Source: Paraburkholderia megapolitana (GTDB lineage Bacteria > Pseudomonadota > Gammaproteobacteria > Burkholderiales > Burkholderiaceae). From it: 64,000 bases of DNA. This document shows positions 33,158 to 41,881 of the stretch, piece after piece (position 1 is the stretch's first letter; every line of letters begins with the position of its first letter). Where the stretch lies: positions 1,651,001 to 1,715,000 of the forward strand of contig NZ_CP041745.1 of NCBI RefSeq assembly GCF_007556815.1, given 5' to 3'. Made by a program: the position numbers and the translations under genes. Below the pieces are notes generated by a model. It was not told the DNA's origin. It did not search any database and saw only the letters and a list, made by a program, of their open reading frames with translations.

Positions 33158-34483
33158 TAATGATATGGTCAGCCCACCCTCCGGGGTACGCTAACTCTCT
33201 CATTGCCGCCAGGAGTTGTCATGGAAACCGTCACGCTGTTGGGGATCGATCTCGGTAAGCATAGCTTCCACGTTCACGCCCAAAGTCGTACCGGGCATCA
33301 GGTCTGGCGGAAGAAACTGAATCGCTCGCAACTCATCGAGACGGTGGCCAACACACCGATTTGCAGGATCGTCATGGAGTCGTGTTCCGGAGCACATTTT
33401 CTCGCACGGAAGTTCGCGCAGTTCGGGCATGACGTGCGCCTGATTGCCCCGCAGTACGTCAAACCGTTCGTCAAGGGAAACAAGAACGACTTTGTCGATG
33501 CGGAAGCGATCTGTGAAGCAGCCTCCCGCCCGGCAATGCGCTTCGCGGCGGCCAGGAATGAGCATCAGCAGACCATGTCAGCATTGCACAGAACCCGGGA
33601 CCTGCTGATCCGGAATCGCGGATCAGCACACAACCAGATCCATGCCTACCTGGTTGAATTCGGCATAGCGATCAGCAAGGGACCCGCGGCCATCAGAAAG
33701 TTGCCGGCGGTCCTGGAAGCGAACGAGCTGCCGCCCCGTCTGGTCGCGCTGCTCGAACAACTCCGGAATCACATTATTTACCTCAATGAACAGATCCAGA
33801 CGATCGAATGCGAATTGAAGGCACTGCTGTCGGAAGACGAAGCAGCGCAACGTCTGCTCACGATCCCGGGTATTGGCCCAATCACGGCAAGTGTTCTTGC
33901 GACGCAGGCCGGGAACGTTCGGCAATGCAGGACTAGCCGCGATTTCGCCGCCTCGCTGGGCCTGGTGCCGCGTCAGTACAGCACGGGAGGCAAGTCGACG
34001 CTGCTCGGCATATCGAACGCGGGGACAAGCACCTGCGGACGCTGCTTGTCCAATGTGCCCGAGCAATCATGATGCACATTCACAAACGAACTGACGCCAT
34101 GGCTATGTGGGTACGACAGCTCCTTGAGCGCCGGCATTCAAGTGTCGTGGCCTGTGCACTTGCAAGCAAGCTGGCGAGGATCGCCTGGGCAGTGTTGAGC
34201 GGCAGCGCTGCCTACATTCCCCACCCGACACGAGCTGTTCGGTAGATTTATCAAGCCTTCCTGTTTTTGCGGCGACAAACGTAGATGACGACAACGGCAA
34301 TCGGCCTCGCGAAGAACCTGACATTTGAATCAGCTTTCGTAGCTGCGACAGTTTTGAGGATCGTGGGGTGCGAATTTTCATCGTGGACGAGGGGGATGTT
34401 CTCTCCTGCAAGAGTCCGGATACATTAGTGCACGCTTTTGCCTTCGTCGAAGTTTGTGGTTGCAAAAAATGGGCTGACCATAC
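33158..34483 (+). mobile_element. IS110-family element, IS1111 group, in dam gene
   Basis: The element fills the space between two halves of the dam codon sequence and is 1326 bp long. Subterminal inverted repeats TATGGTCAGCCCA (33164-33176) and TGGGCTGACCATA (34470-34482) are perfect over 13 bp, set a few bases inside the ends. There is no target duplication. Subterminal repeats of this kind are the hallmark of the IS1111 subgroup. Confidence 0.85.
33221..34245 (+). pseudogene. IS110-family transposase, frameshifted near the end
   Basis: The reading frame gives the N-terminal DEDD domain (TLLGIDLGKHSFHVHAQ, NKNDFVDAEAICEAASRP) and the helical linker, then the transposase_20 domain (LLTIPGIGPITASVLATQAG). 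After LLGIS, about 34020, the frame drifts; one extra base there restores RGDKHLRTLLVQCARAIM... to a stop at 34245, giving about 342 codons, the normal length. As it stands the protein ends at 34072 without its conserved C-terminus and is probably inactive. Confidence 0.8.
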
Positions 34484-35079
34484 ATTCAAGTGGGCACTGT
34501 CGAGCCGGCAGGTGTTCAGGTGGTTGCAGGATACGGTCCCGGAAACGCTCACCGATATCCAGCGCGCAGCACGCTTCTACTACCTGCAGCAGAACTGCTT
34601 TGGCGGCAAGCTGGAAAGCCAGACGTTCGGCACGGCGACGACCGCACCGCCAGGCCTGAACCTGCTGCGTCTCGAAGAGAACCTGTCGGCAGCGCATTTG
34701 CGCCTGTCGAGTACTTACATCGAGCAGCTCGACTGGAGGGCTTGCGTCGACAAATATGATCGACCGCATACGCTGTTCTATCTCGATCCGCCGTATTTTG
34801 AAACCCAGGGCTACGGTGTGCCGTTTCCCTATTCTGAATATGTCGAGATGGCATCCCGGCTTCGCTCGTTGAAATGAAAGGCGATTGTAAGTTTAAATGA
34901 TCACCCTGATATCCGCAGTGCGTTTGACGGCTTTCACATCGAAACAGTCGATATCAGATACACGGTAGGCGGGGTGGTCAGGAGGCACTGCGCCGGGAGG
35001 TCATCATTTTCAACTGGGACGAGGCCACGCAACCTGCTGGACTATTCTGAGCGACTGGCCGGTAGGGCAATAGGGACAA

Positions 35080-35104
35080 GGGATGCCGGGAAATTTGGCA
35101 TCCC
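35080..35104. terminator. Hairpin between prophage end and vgrG
   Basis: GGGATGCC (35080-35087) pairs perfectly with GGCATCCC (35097-35104) around a 9-base loop. It lies 30 bp after the end of the dam remnant. The gap 35051-35319 contains this, a CAAAGTCACTTTT motif and the vgrG promoter, but no gene. Confidence 0.5.
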
Positions 35105-35319
35105 GTCGCAGCCGTCGGCAAAGTCACTTTTGACGGTGCCGGCTCTTGCCAGTACGCTCGCGCCCTTAGTCGCGACTTGTCGCTGGGCTCCTGATTCATA
35201 CTGCATAGCTGGGTTTTAGGGTTAATGGATTTAACATTCCCTTAGATTTTCTCTGTTACCGAACGATGACGGGCATGTAAAATCAGACGATACGAGCTGA
35301 ATATAAAGTCAGAGGCGGC

Positions 35320-38169
35320 ATGGATACCCAAAACATAATCGGGGCGATCAGGGGCGGTCTTTCGCAGCAGGACCGCCTGCTTAAACTGGACACACCGGCA
35401 GGAAATAATGTCCTGCTGCCCCAGCGAGCCATCGGGCGCTCGCGAATTGGCCGCGACTTCACGTGGACGATCGATGTCGTGTCCACGTCCGGCGATGTCC
35501 AGCTCAAGACGCTGATTGCCCAGCCGGTCACCCTGTGGGTCCAGCAGACGGACCATTCCTATCACCCGCATCATGGTTACGTTCATACCGCCCGGCGTCT
35601 TGGTGCGGACGGTGGGCTGACTTCGTACCAGCTTTCGTGCGCCTCATGGATGTACTTCCTCCGGTACCGCCGCGACCAGAAGTACTGGCAGGACAAGCCG
35701 GCTGACCAGATCATCTCGGACGTCTTCAACCAGCACCCGCAGGCGCAGGGGATGTTCCGTTTCGCTCTCTCGCAACCGCTGCCGTCGCGCTCGTATTGCC
35801 GCCAGGATGAGACCGACTGGAACTTCGTCCACAGACTGCTCGAATCCGAAGGCCTGTACGGGTTCTGGCAGCAGGCCGATGACGGCAAGTCGCACACGCT
35901 GGTGATTACCGACCGACTCCAGACACTCCCGGCGTTGACGCCGGAGCAGGTCAAGTTCTACCGCGCGGGTACAGGCAGTGAAACGGATGCGCTCGTGCAA
36001 TGGGCGGGTACCCGCACGCTGCAATCGGCGCTACTGACAACCCGCACGTTCGATTATAAAAGTCCGTCGACGCCCTTTAATCCGAAGGCGACGAACATTC
36101 CGACGATGGCGAACCAGGGTTCGTTGCCGTCGCAGATGGAGGTGTACGAATACACGGGCGGCTATACGTATCCGGAGCAGACACGGGGCGACCATCTTTC
36201 GAAGATCCGCATGGAGGAGTGGGAGTCGCAAGCGAAACGCTTCGAAGGTGAAGGCGGGCTTCGCGCGATCGATGCGGGGATGCGCTTCACGATTGCCGAT
36301 CACCCGGAACACGATCAGGACGCAGCGGGTGAGCGGGAGTTCGCAACGATCGAGGTGGTGTGGACCATCCTGAACAACCTGCCGCTGTCAGGGCATGAGG
36401 CTAACTATCCGCATAGCCTGTCCCGAGAGTTGAAACAGGCTCAGGCTGCTGACGCAGGCGGTAAGTCCAAGGTGTCACATGCCGACGGTTCGACGGGTTT
36501 TTACCATGTCGGAATCGAGGCGCAGCGCACGACGGTGCCGTACCGCAGCCCGTTCGAACACCGGAAGCCGGACGCGAAGCTGGAAACGGCGATTGTGGTC
36601 GGCCCGAAGGGAGCTGAGGCGTTCACTGACGAACTGAACCGGATCAAGGTGATGTTTGTCTGGGACCGGATCAACCAGGGTGATGAGCGTGCGTCATGCT
36701 GGGTGCGCGTGGCGCAGTCGGATACGGGTGATGGCTACGGCTCGGTGCACATGCCGCGCGCGGGTGAGGAGCTGCTCATCGGCTACGTCGGAAATGATAT
36801 TGACAGGCCAATCGCCCTTCATCGCGTCTATAACGGCGCAGCGAAACCGCAGTGGCATTCGAACAGCCTGCTTTCAGGCTTTCGATCGAAGGAGTTCTCG
36901 GGAGACGGCTTCAACCAGATGGTCATGGACGACTCGACCGGCCAGAACCGTGTGCATCTTTATTCGAGCAGCGCGAATGCGCAGCTCCACCTCGGATATC
37001 TGATTAACCAGAGCGGCAACAGTCGCGGCAACTTCCTTGGCAGCGGCTTCGACCTGAGTTCAGACGCGTATGGGGCACTGCGCGCGGGCCAGGGCCTATA
37101 CGTGACGACGCATCCAGTCACCAGCCAGCCGCTCGATGCGCGTCAGGCGAGTAACCAGCTGGTCGGTTCAGAGGGTGTGCTGGAGGCATCGTCGCAGGCG
37201 AGCGAAGCCTCACAGGCTGAAAGCCTGAAGGATGGACACGACGCGCTGAAGAGCTTCACCGATGCGACGCAGCACAGTACGTCGGGGGCAACAGGCGGGG
37301 GCGGTGTCACGGCCGGCGGCGGCTCAGGAAACGCCAATGCTTTCTCACAGCCGGTGATGCTGTTTGCCGCGCCGTCAGGCATCGCGCTGTCGACGCAGAA
37401 GTCGGCGCATATTGCGACCGATCAGCACATCAACCTGGTAAGTGGCCAGAGCACGCACATCGCGACAGGCAAGTCGCTGATCGCGAGCATCACGAACCGG
37501 TTGAGCCTGTTCGTGCAGAACGCGGGCATGAAGCTGTTTGCGGCGAAGGGCAAGATTCAGGTGCAGGCGCATGCGGACAATGTCGAGGTGACTGCGCAGA
37601 AATCATTGCTGCTGGTCTCGGCGACGGAGAAGATCCAGGCGGCCGCGCAGCAGGAGGTTCTGCTCACCTCCGGGGGCGCGTATATCCGCATCAAGGATGG
37701 CAATATCGAGATCCACGCGCCTGGGAAAATCGACTTCAAGGGTGCAGACCACGCGTTTAGTGGCCCGACACGGATGGACGTCACCAACCCCGCGTTCAAG
37801 GACATGCCGACGCGCCGTTTGACGTTGAACACCTTTGCGTCGCCGGCAGCGACGGGTGTCGTCCCAGCGGGCATGCCATACAAGCTGTTTGCGGACGGTG
37901 CGCTGGTGAAGCAGGGTGTGTTCGACAAGACTGGCCAGTTGCCAATCGATCATCACGTGACGACACAGAAATACACGCTTGAGATGTCCAACGGTGACAA
38001 ACATGAGATTCCGGTTCCAGGCGAGTATCGGGACCCGGTCAATGGAGCGCTCGCGAATCAGGGGTTCCAGTTTCATCAGGGGTCCCCTGAAGGCGGCGCC
38101 ACACCATCGGACCGGGCCGCACACCGCCAGGACTACAGTAACCTGCTCAATCCTCCCTCGGAGGCATAG
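35320..38169 (+). CDS. vgrG: Type VI secretion VgrG spike protein
   Basis: The 949-residue product has the gp27-like N-terminal hub (about 20-330, DFTWTIDVVSTSGDVQLKTL, RQDETDWNFVHRLLESEGLY), the gp5-like OB region (NRIKVMFVWDRINQGDERAS then WVRVAQ, MPRAGEELLIGYVGNDIDRP), a beta-helix DUF2345 region (MLFAAPSGIALSTQKSAHIA, GGAYIRIKDGNIEIHAPGKI) and a C-terminal transthyretin-like extension (MPYKLFADGALVKQGVFDKT), which in other VgrGs docks an effector. It tips the T6SS tube. The effector, immunity and PAAR genes follow in one operon with 3-27 bp gaps. Confidence 0.95.
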   Translation: MDTQNIIGAIRGGLSQQDRLLKLDTPAGNNVLLPQRAIGRSRIGRDFTWTIDVVSTSGDVQLKTLIAQPVTLWVQQTDHSYHPHHGYVHTARRLGADGGLTSYQLSCASWMYFLRYRRDQKYWQDKPADQIISDVFNQHPQAQGMFRFALSQPLPSRSYCRQDETDWNFVHRLLESEGLYGFWQQADDGKSHTLVITDRLQTLPALTPEQVKFYRAGTGSETDALVQWAGTRTLQSALLTTRTFDYKSPSTPFNPKATNIPTMANQGSLPSQMEVYEYTGGYTYPEQTRGDHLSKIRMEEWESQAKRFEGEGGLRAIDAGMRFTIADHPEHDQDAAGEREFATIEVVWTILNNLPLSGHEANYPHSLSRELKQAQAADAGGKSKVSHADGSTGFYHVGIEAQRTTVPYRSPFEHRKPDAKLETAIVVGPKGAEAFTDELNRIKVMFVWDRINQGDERASCWVRVAQSDTGDGYGSVHMPRAGEELLIGYVGNDIDRPIALHRVYNGAAKPQWHSNSLLSGFRSKEFSGDGFNQMVMDDSTGQNRVHLYSSSANAQLHLGYLINQSGNSRGNFLGSGFDLSSDAYGALRAGQGLYVTTHPVTSQPLDARQASNQLVGSEGVLEASSQASEASQAESLKDGHDALKSFTDATQHSTSGATGGGGVTAGGGSGNANAFSQPVMLFAAPSGIALSTQKSAHIATDQHINLVSGQSTHIATGKSLIASITNRLSLFVQNAGMKLFAAKGKIQVQAHADNVEVTAQKSLLLVSATEKIQAAAQQEVLLTSGGAYIRIKDGNIEIHAPGKIDFKGADHAFSGPTRMDVTNPAFKDMPTRRLTLNTFASPAATGVVPAGMPYKLFADGALVKQGVFDKTGQLPIDHHVTTQKYTLEMSNGDKHEIPVPGEYRDPVNGALANQGFQFHQGSPEGGATPSDRAAHRQDYSNLLNPPSEA

Positions 38170-38172
38170 GAC

Positions 38173-40221
38173 ATGACGAATCCGGCTAGTAGTGCCCCCG
38201 CATCGATAAGCAGCCCTATTTCGCTTGATATCTCGGCGTCGCTCAATACCGTCACCTCCACAACGCCGTGTGCGCTGAACCAGACGAGCAGCGGGACAGT
38301 AAACATGCGATGGTTCGTGGAGTACACGGAATATGACCCGTGTGGTGCCACGTTCCAGCCGCTCATAAACGGCGAGAATGCGTTCCGCCGGATATACGAC
38401 GCGATTTTAAGTGCGAATCACACCGTCGACATCATCTGCTGGGGGTTCCAGCCATCGATGTATTTCAGGCGGGATGGCACAGGGATGAAAATCGGCGAGC
38501 TGCTCGAACACGTGGGGAAAACGAAAAACGTCAAGGTTCGACTGCTCTGCTGGGAGGACCCAACGCACCTGGCGGAGTTGAACGAGAACAACATGCCGGG
38601 CAACAGTGTGCTTACCGGGGTAAAGGCAGGTTTGAAAGACGCCACGTATGCGAAGCACCCGACGACGCTCGCAAAAGACTACCAGACCGACGATGAGCGG
38701 AAATTCGACACTGAATGGTACTGGCGTGCGAACCTGAACAATGTCACGTCCCCCGGGCTTCTTGCAACTGTCGTCCCTATTGATGCGGCAAGGTCGGCCT
38801 ATTTCAAAAAGCAGGCGATCAAGAATCTTGATTTTGCCACGCGCGGATTTAGCACGTTCAACCGTGCGGAAATCGCGTGGTACACCTTCTGGCATGGCAA
38901 GGACAAGAAGCGTGACCTGCAAACCAAGGCAGAGAACAGCGCGACCATGGGCCTCACGGCGCCAACGCATCATCAGAAGATGGTGCTGGTCGACTACGAA
39001 GATCCGGAAAACGCCGTTGGCTTTGTGATGGGCCACAACATGCTCGACCAGTACTGGGATACGAGCGCTCACAGCTGCACGCCCAAGACACCCTCGACTG
39101 GGCGTAACGGCCCATATCCGTGGCAGGACATGTCGAGCTTCGTCACGGGCCCGGCCTTGCAGTACCTGAACGAGAACTTCTGCGAAGCATGGGACGATGC
39201 GACCGGCCAGAATCTGACCAAAGCCCGTAAGGGGCTGAAAACGCGGCTGAAGCTAAAGGCCGGCGTCACGCCGTTGATGGCGCAGGTGCTGCGCACGCAG
39301 TCGCAGAAGGGCAAGCGCGACATCGAGAAGCTGTATCTTCGGGCAGCGAACAACGTCGCGCAGCACATCTTCATCCAGAACCAGTATTTCCGATGGGTGC
39401 CGCTTGCCGACGCGATCAAGGCGACTGCGAAGAAACAGTATGGCGATGGACGGGACGCTGGCAAACACGGCCCGATATATCTGTTCGTTATCACGAACTC
39501 CAGCGATGCGGCGATTGCCTTCGGAACGGTCAACACCTATCGTATGCTCGATGCCCTGGGACAGGCAAAGGACATCCCGGGCGTCGCATCACTGGAGCTG
39601 GATGATGCGCGACAGGCCGACCTGAAGAAGCAACTCGCAGATGTCTCGTATCATCAGCAGGATGCAAATAACGACCTTCTCGGCGCAATGGAGATCCAGG
39701 GCGACGGTGATTCACCGGCCGCTGCACAGCAACTGGCAGATGCGAAGCAGAAGGTGGCCCAGTTAAAGCAGCAAAGAGCCCACATCGAGTCGCAGATGAA
39801 GAGCGCACCGCCGGAGGCCATGAACCGGGACTATCCAGGACTGAAGGTGCAAATCTGTACGCTCGTCGCGCCAGATTCGCCGCCTGGCAAGTGGGTTGAT
39901 ATTTACGTTCACGCCAAGGTGATGACCGTCGACGATGCGTTCACGACGCTGGGCTCGGCGAACATCAATAACCGCAGCATGGAAGGCGACAGTGAATTGA
40001 ATATCTGTCATGTGGACGGAGACACGACGAAGCTATTGCGCCAAGATTTGTGGGGCTTGCATACCGCAGGACGAGGCGTCGACGACAACCCGACTGAAGC
40101 TTTCAACCAATGGACGAAAATCGTTGACCGGAATGCAGATAACCAAAATAAGCATCTCGCGCCTGTTGCTTCTCTTGTCGGCTTTATGCGAACGTCCAAT
40201 GTTCGTACTTACGTGGACTGA
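38173..40221 (+). CDS. Phospholipase D-type T6SS effector, Tle5-like
   Basis: The 682-residue product has the two HxKxxxxD motifs of the phospholipase D family: HQKMVLVD from His267 and HAKVMTVD from His580, the latter followed by GSANINNRSM. Tle5-type lipases are delivered by VgrG into rival cells, where they degrade phosphatidylethanolamine. No signal peptide is seen, as expected for T6SS cargo. It follows vgrG by 3 bp and precedes a Sel1-repeat lipoprotein, the class of immunity protein known for Tle5b in Pseudomonas. Confidence 0.88.
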   Translation: MTNPASSAPASISSPISLDISASLNTVTSTTPCALNQTSSGTVNMRWFVEYTEYDPCGATFQPLINGENAFRRIYDAILSANHTVDIICWGFQPSMYFRRDGTGMKIGELLEHVGKTKNVKVRLLCWEDPTHLAELNENNMPGNSVLTGVKAGLKDATYAKHPTTLAKDYQTDDERKFDTEWYWRANLNNVTSPGLLATVVPIDAARSAYFKKQAIKNLDFATRGFSTFNRAEIAWYTFWHGKDKKRDLQTKAENSATMGLTAPTHHQKMVLVDYEDPENAVGFVMGHNMLDQYWDTSAHSCTPKTPSTGRNGPYPWQDMSSFVTGPALQYLNENFCEAWDDATGQNLTKARKGLKTRLKLKAGVTPLMAQVLRTQSQKGKRDIEKLYLRAANNVAQHIFIQNQYFRWVPLADAIKATAKKQYGDGRDAGKHGPIYLFVITNSSDAAIAFGTVNTYRMLDALGQAKDIPGVASLELDDARQADLKKQLADVSYHQQDANNDLLGAMEIQGDGDSPAAAQQLADAKQKVAQLKQQRAHIESQMKSAPPEAMNRDYPGLKVQICTLVAPDSPPGKWVDIYVHAKVMTVDDAFTTLGSANINNRSMEGDSELNICHVDGDTTKLLRQDLWGLHTAGRGVDDNPTEAFNQWTKIVDRNADNQNKHLAPVASLVGFMRTSNVRTYVD

Positions 40222-40224
40222 TCA

Positions 40225-41535
40225 GTGAACAAGGCCTACCTGTTCATTCCGCTCGCGCTGCTTATTTGTGCCTGCACACACAAGGAAGACACAGTGGTTT
40301 CCTCGTTACCAGACTTGAGCGCTGTACGCGCCAACCTCGCTTTCACATGTACGCATGAGACCGATCACCTTCCACCGCTCGACCCGCAGGCGGACGCTCT
40401 GTTCCAGTATGGAAGGTATCTGCAGAAGAAGGATGGCCCGAAGGACTTCAATGGCGTCGCGCGCTACTACCGGATCGCTGCGGCCCATGGTCACTACAAG
40501 GCCAATCAAAACGTCCAGTTGCTGGTCTCTCAGGGGCTCGCAGATTCACCGGACGCTCCGAAGGAAACGGTCGCACTCGCTGCACAACTGGTCGAGCAGG
40601 GCGTCGCTGGTGGTTACTATGACATCGGCCATTATCTTGAAGCGGGCTATGGCCTGAAACGAGACCCCGAAATGGCTCTCCGCTATTTCCGCAAGGCCGC
40701 TGATCTTGGCAGTCCCGAAGCCCAGGCTTATGTTGGCAAACTATTGGCGCCGATGGAAAAGGCGCCAATGATTGCCAGACAAATGCGTCGATGCGCGACT
40801 GATCAGGGATTTGGGGAAGCCGCGAGCGCGCTAGGTATTGACCTAAGCGGTGACAAGGACTATGCAGACGCAGTTAGGGCATTTCAACGGGGTGTCGAAG
40901 CTGGAAGCACAGAATCGGCCTCTTTTTTAAGAGATGGGTTCAAGGGGCCGCCACCTTCGGATCAATTGAATTACCTCGCACTATCCAACGACCCCGAGCG
41001 TTCGCGACGTTACGGGTTAATCGGGAACTTCCTTGACGCCAATGATGGCCGAAACCCGAAGGTCCCGGATGTCGACAAGATCGTGCCACTGCCGCCCGCA
41101 AAGCTGCCGCCCTGGGACGGTAGCTTCCAGTGGCAGAAGGAGCAGGACGCGGCAGTGCCACCGCAGAAACCGTCAGACGAACTCATCGATCAGCTCGCGA
41201 AAACGAAGAATCTTGATCCAGCAACTGGCCTGCCGCTCGCTGGTTTTTCAACCAAGACCGCGGTGACAGATCAACCCGCGACTGTCGCCGCGCGCCTGCC
41301 GATCGGGACGCTTGCCACCACCGGTGATCTATGTCCCGAAGACGGCGTCTGGTGCGCAAAGCTTGGCAAAGGCCAGACGGGCGACGGGCAGCGGCGCTTC
41401 CTGAAGGGCGACGTGTTGCCATCGCTCGTCGTGCATGAGCCGCGCAAAGTAGCTTTTCTGGATCAGGTAATGGGACCGCGCCAGCAGATGTCGAAAGTGC
41501 AGTGGGAACTTGTCGGATACATTGACCAGGCCTGA
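40225..41535 (+). CDS. Sel1-repeat lipoprotein, likely immunity to the Tle5-like effector
   Basis: The 436-residue product has a lipoprotein signal (MNKAYLFIPLALLICAC, lipobox ending ICAC, Cys17 as acyl site). Several Sel1/TPR-like repeats follow (DALFQYGRYLQKKDGPKDFN, GHYLEAGYGLKRDPEMALRY then FRKAADLG). The C-terminal half (GTLATTGDLCPEDGVWC...) is a separate domain seen in related lipoproteins. Location in the periplasm and position right after the effector fit protection of the cell against its own or sister-cell Tle5. Confidence 0.82.
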   Translation: MNKAYLFIPLALLICACTHKEDTVVSSLPDLSAVRANLAFTCTHETDHLPPLDPQADALFQYGRYLQKKDGPKDFNGVARYYRIAAAHGHYKANQNVQLLVSQGLADSPDAPKETVALAAQLVEQGVAGGYYDIGHYLEAGYGLKRDPEMALRYFRKAADLGSPEAQAYVGKLLAPMEKAPMIARQMRRCATDQGFGEAASALGIDLSGDKDYADAVRAFQRGVEAGSTESASFLRDGFKGPPPSDQLNYLALSNDPERSRRYGLIGNFLDANDGRNPKVPDVDKIVPLPPAKLPPWDGSFQWQKEQDAAVPPQKPSDELIDQLAKTKNLDPATGLPLAGFSTKTAVTDQPATVAARLPIGTLATTGDLCPEDGVWCAKLGKGQTGDGQRRFLKGDVLPSLVVHEPRKVAFLDQVMGPRQQMSKVQWELVGYIDQA

Positions 41536-41562
41536 TCTGCCCGACATAACGGAACCACGACC

Positions 41563-41850
41563 ATGACCCGCTACATCATCCAGACCGGCGACAAGACCAC
41601 GGCCAACGGCACGGTGCTGGCCCGCTCCACCACGCTCGGATTAAACGACCGCAACATTGCGCACGAAAACGATGAAGTTTCGTGTCCTGCATGCAACGCG
41701 ACCGGCAAGATCCAGTGTGATGGCCCACGCGTTCCGATGAAGGGGCCGGACGGGCGACGTGTGGCGTTGAATGATGACCTGTGCATCTGCAAATGCGATC
41801 CACCGCCGAAACTAGTCGCCTCGCAGCAGGCAATGTCGGTTGACGTGTGA
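41563..41850 (+). CDS. PAAR domain tip protein
   Basis: The 95-residue product (RYIIQTGDKTTANGTVLARS, VSCPACNATGKIQCDGPRVP, LNDDLCICKCDPPPKLVASQ) has the pattern of PAAR-family proteins that sharpen the VgrG spike and bind a metal with Cys/His residues; four CxxC/CxC cysteines are visible. It ends the T6SS cassette. No T6SS structural genes (tssA-M) are in the window, so this is an orphan cassette. Confidence 0.85.
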   Translation: MTRYIIQTGDKTTANGTVLARSTTLGLNDRNIAHENDEVSCPACNATGKIQCDGPRVPMKGPDGRRVALNDDLCICKCDPPPKLVASQQAMSVDV

Positions 41851-41881
41851 CGTAGGCTCTACGCCTATGGTGCATTTAAGG

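Larger units (their letters stand above)
32933..35050 (+). pseudogene. DNA adenine methylase (Dam family), broken three ways
   Basis: The N-terminal part (32933-33157, IPWIGGKRRLADHLIPRFPA, the SAM-binding FxGxG-like entry and EVFAGGAALYFMRPP) is cut after codon 75 by an IS110-type element (33158-34483). The frame resumes exactly at 34484 (FKWALSSRQVF) and shows the catalytic motif YLDPPYFETQGYG. An in-frame TGA follows LRSLK (34875-34877) where GKAIVSLNDHP should continue, and a one-base shift near 34970 is needed to reach REVIIFNWDE and the stop at 35050. It was once an orphan phage methyltransferase that would have marked or protected phage DNA. Confidence 0.85.

Noticed and set aside
35051..35319. 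Possible attachment site at the prophage end
   Set aside because: No copy of the 28-bp att sequence is present here; the second copy is at 55397, so the element extends further.
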